Of a DNA stretch of 22,673 nucleotides, positions 21,610-22,673 are shown in pieces. The notes beneath the pieces were generated by a model. It ran no database searches. It was not told where the DNA came from and worked only from the letters and a program-made list of their open reading frames with translations. Position 1 is the stretch's first letter, and each line of letters starts with the position of its first letter. A program made the position numbers and the translations under genes. The stretch spans positions 1-22,673 of the forward strand of contig CAKPLQ010000024.1 of the NCBI GenBank assembly GCA_934167685.1, given 5' to 3'. Source of the stretch: an uncultured Clostridia bacterium. GTDB taxonomy: Bacteria; Bacillota; Clostridia; TANB77; CAG-508.

Positions 21610-21641
21610 AAAAGCAAGAGGTAATTTTCCCTCTTGCTTTT
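21610..21641 (-). terminator. Intrinsic terminator before the two-TM gene
   Basis: Perfect 12-bp arms (21610-21621 with 21630-21641, AAAAGCAAGAGG) with T run on the minus strand. It ends whatever is transcribed through the 21646-21810 fragment. Confidence 0.85.
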
Positions 21642-21645
21642 GGTT

Positions 21646-21810
21646 TTATGGTTTTAATTTTTCTGTTACATACCAGGCAATGCTTTCAATATGTTTCCAA
21701 TTTTCTTCTGAACCGTCATCTAATCTCCACAGCTCATAAGCAATTTTATATTGAGTATTTGCATTGTCTATTGCCGGAACTTCAGCATTTTCTTTAGCAA
21801 CATCTATTAA
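21646..21810 (-). pseudogene. C-terminal gene fragment, unidentified
   Basis: The minus strand encodes about 50 residues ending TQYKIAYELWRLDDGSEEN, WKHIESIAWYVTEKLKP and a stop, followed by a terminator. This has normal protein-like composition but no start codon; the frame runs on upstream only through the mntP terminator and into mntP in the wrong frame (to an ATG at 21918). It is most likely the 3' end of a gene whose front was replaced when the terminator cassette arrived. I do not recognise the family. Confidence 0.5.
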
Positions 21811-21811
21811 G

Positions 21812-21848
21812 AAAAGCAGATAATTATCAACTTTAATTACCTGCTCTT
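21812..21848 (-). terminator. Intrinsic terminator after mntP
   Basis: 15-bp arms (21812-21826 with 21834-21848) differ from 20453-20487 only by two extra loop T and one stem substitution. Followed on the minus strand by TTTTCTT. It begins 6 bp after the mntP stop. Confidence 0.8.
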
Positions 21849-21854
21849 GTTTTA

Positions 21855-22421
21855 TTAAAAATTTATAATATTCAAATGTTCTAATAATATTTTTAGTCCT
21901 AATAGAATTAATATACAACCTCCAACTAATTCTGCATTTCTTTCATAAGCATCGCCAAATCTGTTTCCAATTTTTGTTCCTATAACAGATAAAACAAATG
22001 TGATAATTCCAATTAGAGTTATAGCTAATATTAAATTAACATTTAAAAAGGCAAATGTAATTCCAACTGCTAATGCATCTATACTTGTTGCAACTGCTAA
22101 TACAAACATTGTTTTAAAACTAACATCATCATTGCAATTTTCACTTTCATCTCCAAATGAATCTTTTATCATTTTTCCACCAATAATGCCTAGCAACATG
22201 AATGCAATCCAATGATCTACACTTGTAATTAAACTTTCAAATGCTGAACCTAAATAGTACCCTATTACTGGCATTAATGCTTGAAATCCACCAAAATACA
22301 ATCCTATTATAATTGCCTTTTTCCAATCCATTTTTTTCATTGAAATTCCCTTGCATACTGATACTGCAAAAGCATCCATTCCTAATCCCATACTTAATAA
22401 TAATAATTCAAGTACACCCAT
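21855..22421 (-). CDS. mntP: Manganese efflux pump MntP
   Basis: Six-segment inner-membrane exporter of Mn2+ (formerly YebN), protecting against manganese excess. The two internally related halves carry the conserved acidic residues in MGLGMDAFAVSVCKG and AVATSIDALAVGITF, and GYYLGSAF and GGKMI are also typical. 188 residues is standard. Start ATG 22421 with AAGGTG. Transcribed from its own sigma-A promoter. No yybP-ykoY manganese riboswitch is visible, the leader being only about 35 nt. Confidence 0.95.
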   Translation of the reverse strand: MGVLELLLLSMGLGMDAFAVSVCKGISMKKMDWKKAIIIGLYFGGFQALMPVIGYYLGSAFESLITSVDHWIAFMLLGIIGGKMIKDSFGDESENCNDDVSFKTMFVLAVATSIDALAVGITFAFLNVNLILAITLIGIITFVLSVIGTKIGNRFGDAYERNAELVGGCILILLGLKILLEHLNIINF

Positions 22422-22457
22422 TTTTACACCTTCTTATTTAATTTCATACAAAACATA

Positions 22458-22486
22458 ATTGTACTATTATATATCTACTCTGACAA
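22458..22486 (-). promoter_or_regulatory. mntP promoter
   Basis: TTGTCA (22486-22481) and TACAAT (22463-22458) with a 17-bp spacer on the minus strand. The predicted leader is short, with no room for a riboswitch. Confidence 0.75.
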
Positions 22487-22555
22487 GTATTTTTAAAATT
22501 TTTCTCTATTTATTTTATATAAAATTGGGCGTTTTTATGACTATCTCAATTTCAT

Positions 22556-22586
22556 AAAAGCAGATAATTTAAAATTATCTGCTTTT
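22556..22586 (-). terminator. Intrinsic terminator after the gene at the window edge
   Basis: Perfect 15-bp arms (22556-22570 with 22572-22586, AAAAGCAGATAATTT) with T-rich 3' flank on both strands. It shares the outer stem AAAAGCAGATAATT with the terminators at 20453 and 21812, but has a different loop. It begins 5 bp from the stop of the partial gene. Confidence 0.85.
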
Positions 22587-22591
22587 CTTTA

Positions 22592-22672
22592 TTATGATAT
22601 AGATGCATTATAAATTTTAACTATAACATCGTTTAATTTTGCATCAAATTCTTCTTGAGTTTGATGTGCATT
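22592..22672 (-). CDS. Partial CDS, C-terminus only
   Basis: The last 26 codons of a gene entering from beyond the window: NAHQTQEEFDAKLNDVIVKI then YNASIS and tandem TAA stops, followed by a terminator. Too short to assign a family. Confidence 0.6.
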   Translation of the reverse strand, partial: NAHQTQEEFDAKLNDVIVKIYNASIS

Positions 22673-22673
22673 T

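Noticed and set aside
21810..21918. A 90-residue gene starting at 21918
   Set aside because: Its first half is the mntP C-terminus in another frame plus the terminator hairpin; only the part after the terminator looks like a real protein.
22422..22555. Manganese (yybP-ykoY) riboswitch ahead of mntP
   Set aside because: The promoter sits about 35 nt from the ATG, leaving no room for the aptamer, and no matching motif is visible.
1..22673. DGR template repeat or reverse transcriptase within the window
   Set aside because: No other stretch resembles the end of the FGE-like gene, and no reading frame shows reverse-transcriptase motifs.

Overview
The window comes from an AT-rich, low-GC Firmicute, almost certainly an endospore-forming member of the Clostridia. 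The evidence is a full spoIIIAA-AH sporulation operon, a GerA-type germinant-receptor protein, RF2 with the bacterial programmed frameshift, a flavodiiron protein and AT-rich intrinsic terminators. Nearly all genes lie on the minus strand; the one clear plus-strand gene is the germination gene.

Layout. 1-433: a TetR-like relic with an intact-looking operator/promoter, then a MITE-like palindromic element. 434-3272: ATP-type phosphofructokinase, then a membrane-anchored formylglycine-generating-enzyme/C-type-lectin-fold protein whose last 36 codons have the look of a diversity-generating retroelement (DGR) variable region. 3520-6802: single-ACT aspartokinase, prfB with its +1 recoding site, and a transglutaminase-like membrane protein broken by one extra base. 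6885-13579: sporulation/germination block, with a sigma-G-like promoter and gerA on the plus strand facing the spoIIIA operon. This operon carries a short GC-rich repeat family at both ends: an inverted pair at the spoIIIAH 3' end, and a tandem pair inserted, with a 6-bp target duplication, into the 5' end of spoIIIAA, which breaks the ancestral frame. 13630-15900: terminator, an unknown membrane-anchored exported protein, and YebC/TACO1. 15983-18198: a gene-decay zone with relics of aldo/keto reductase, LarC, ketopantoate reductase, ASCH and M20 peptidase, interspersed with intact PAP2 phosphatase and VOC genes and a second MITE copy. 18216-22672: flavodiiron protein, Tag glycosylase, PPC/DUF296 protein, an overlapping pair of a two-TM protein and a pentapeptide-repeat protein, and the manganese exporter MntP, punctuated by near-identical terminators.

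The two most notable observations are the DGR-type hypervariable 3' end of the surface protein, whose template and reverse transcriptase are not in this window, and the GC-rich repeat that has inserted into an essential sporulation gene. In that gene the empty site can be reconstructed exactly.
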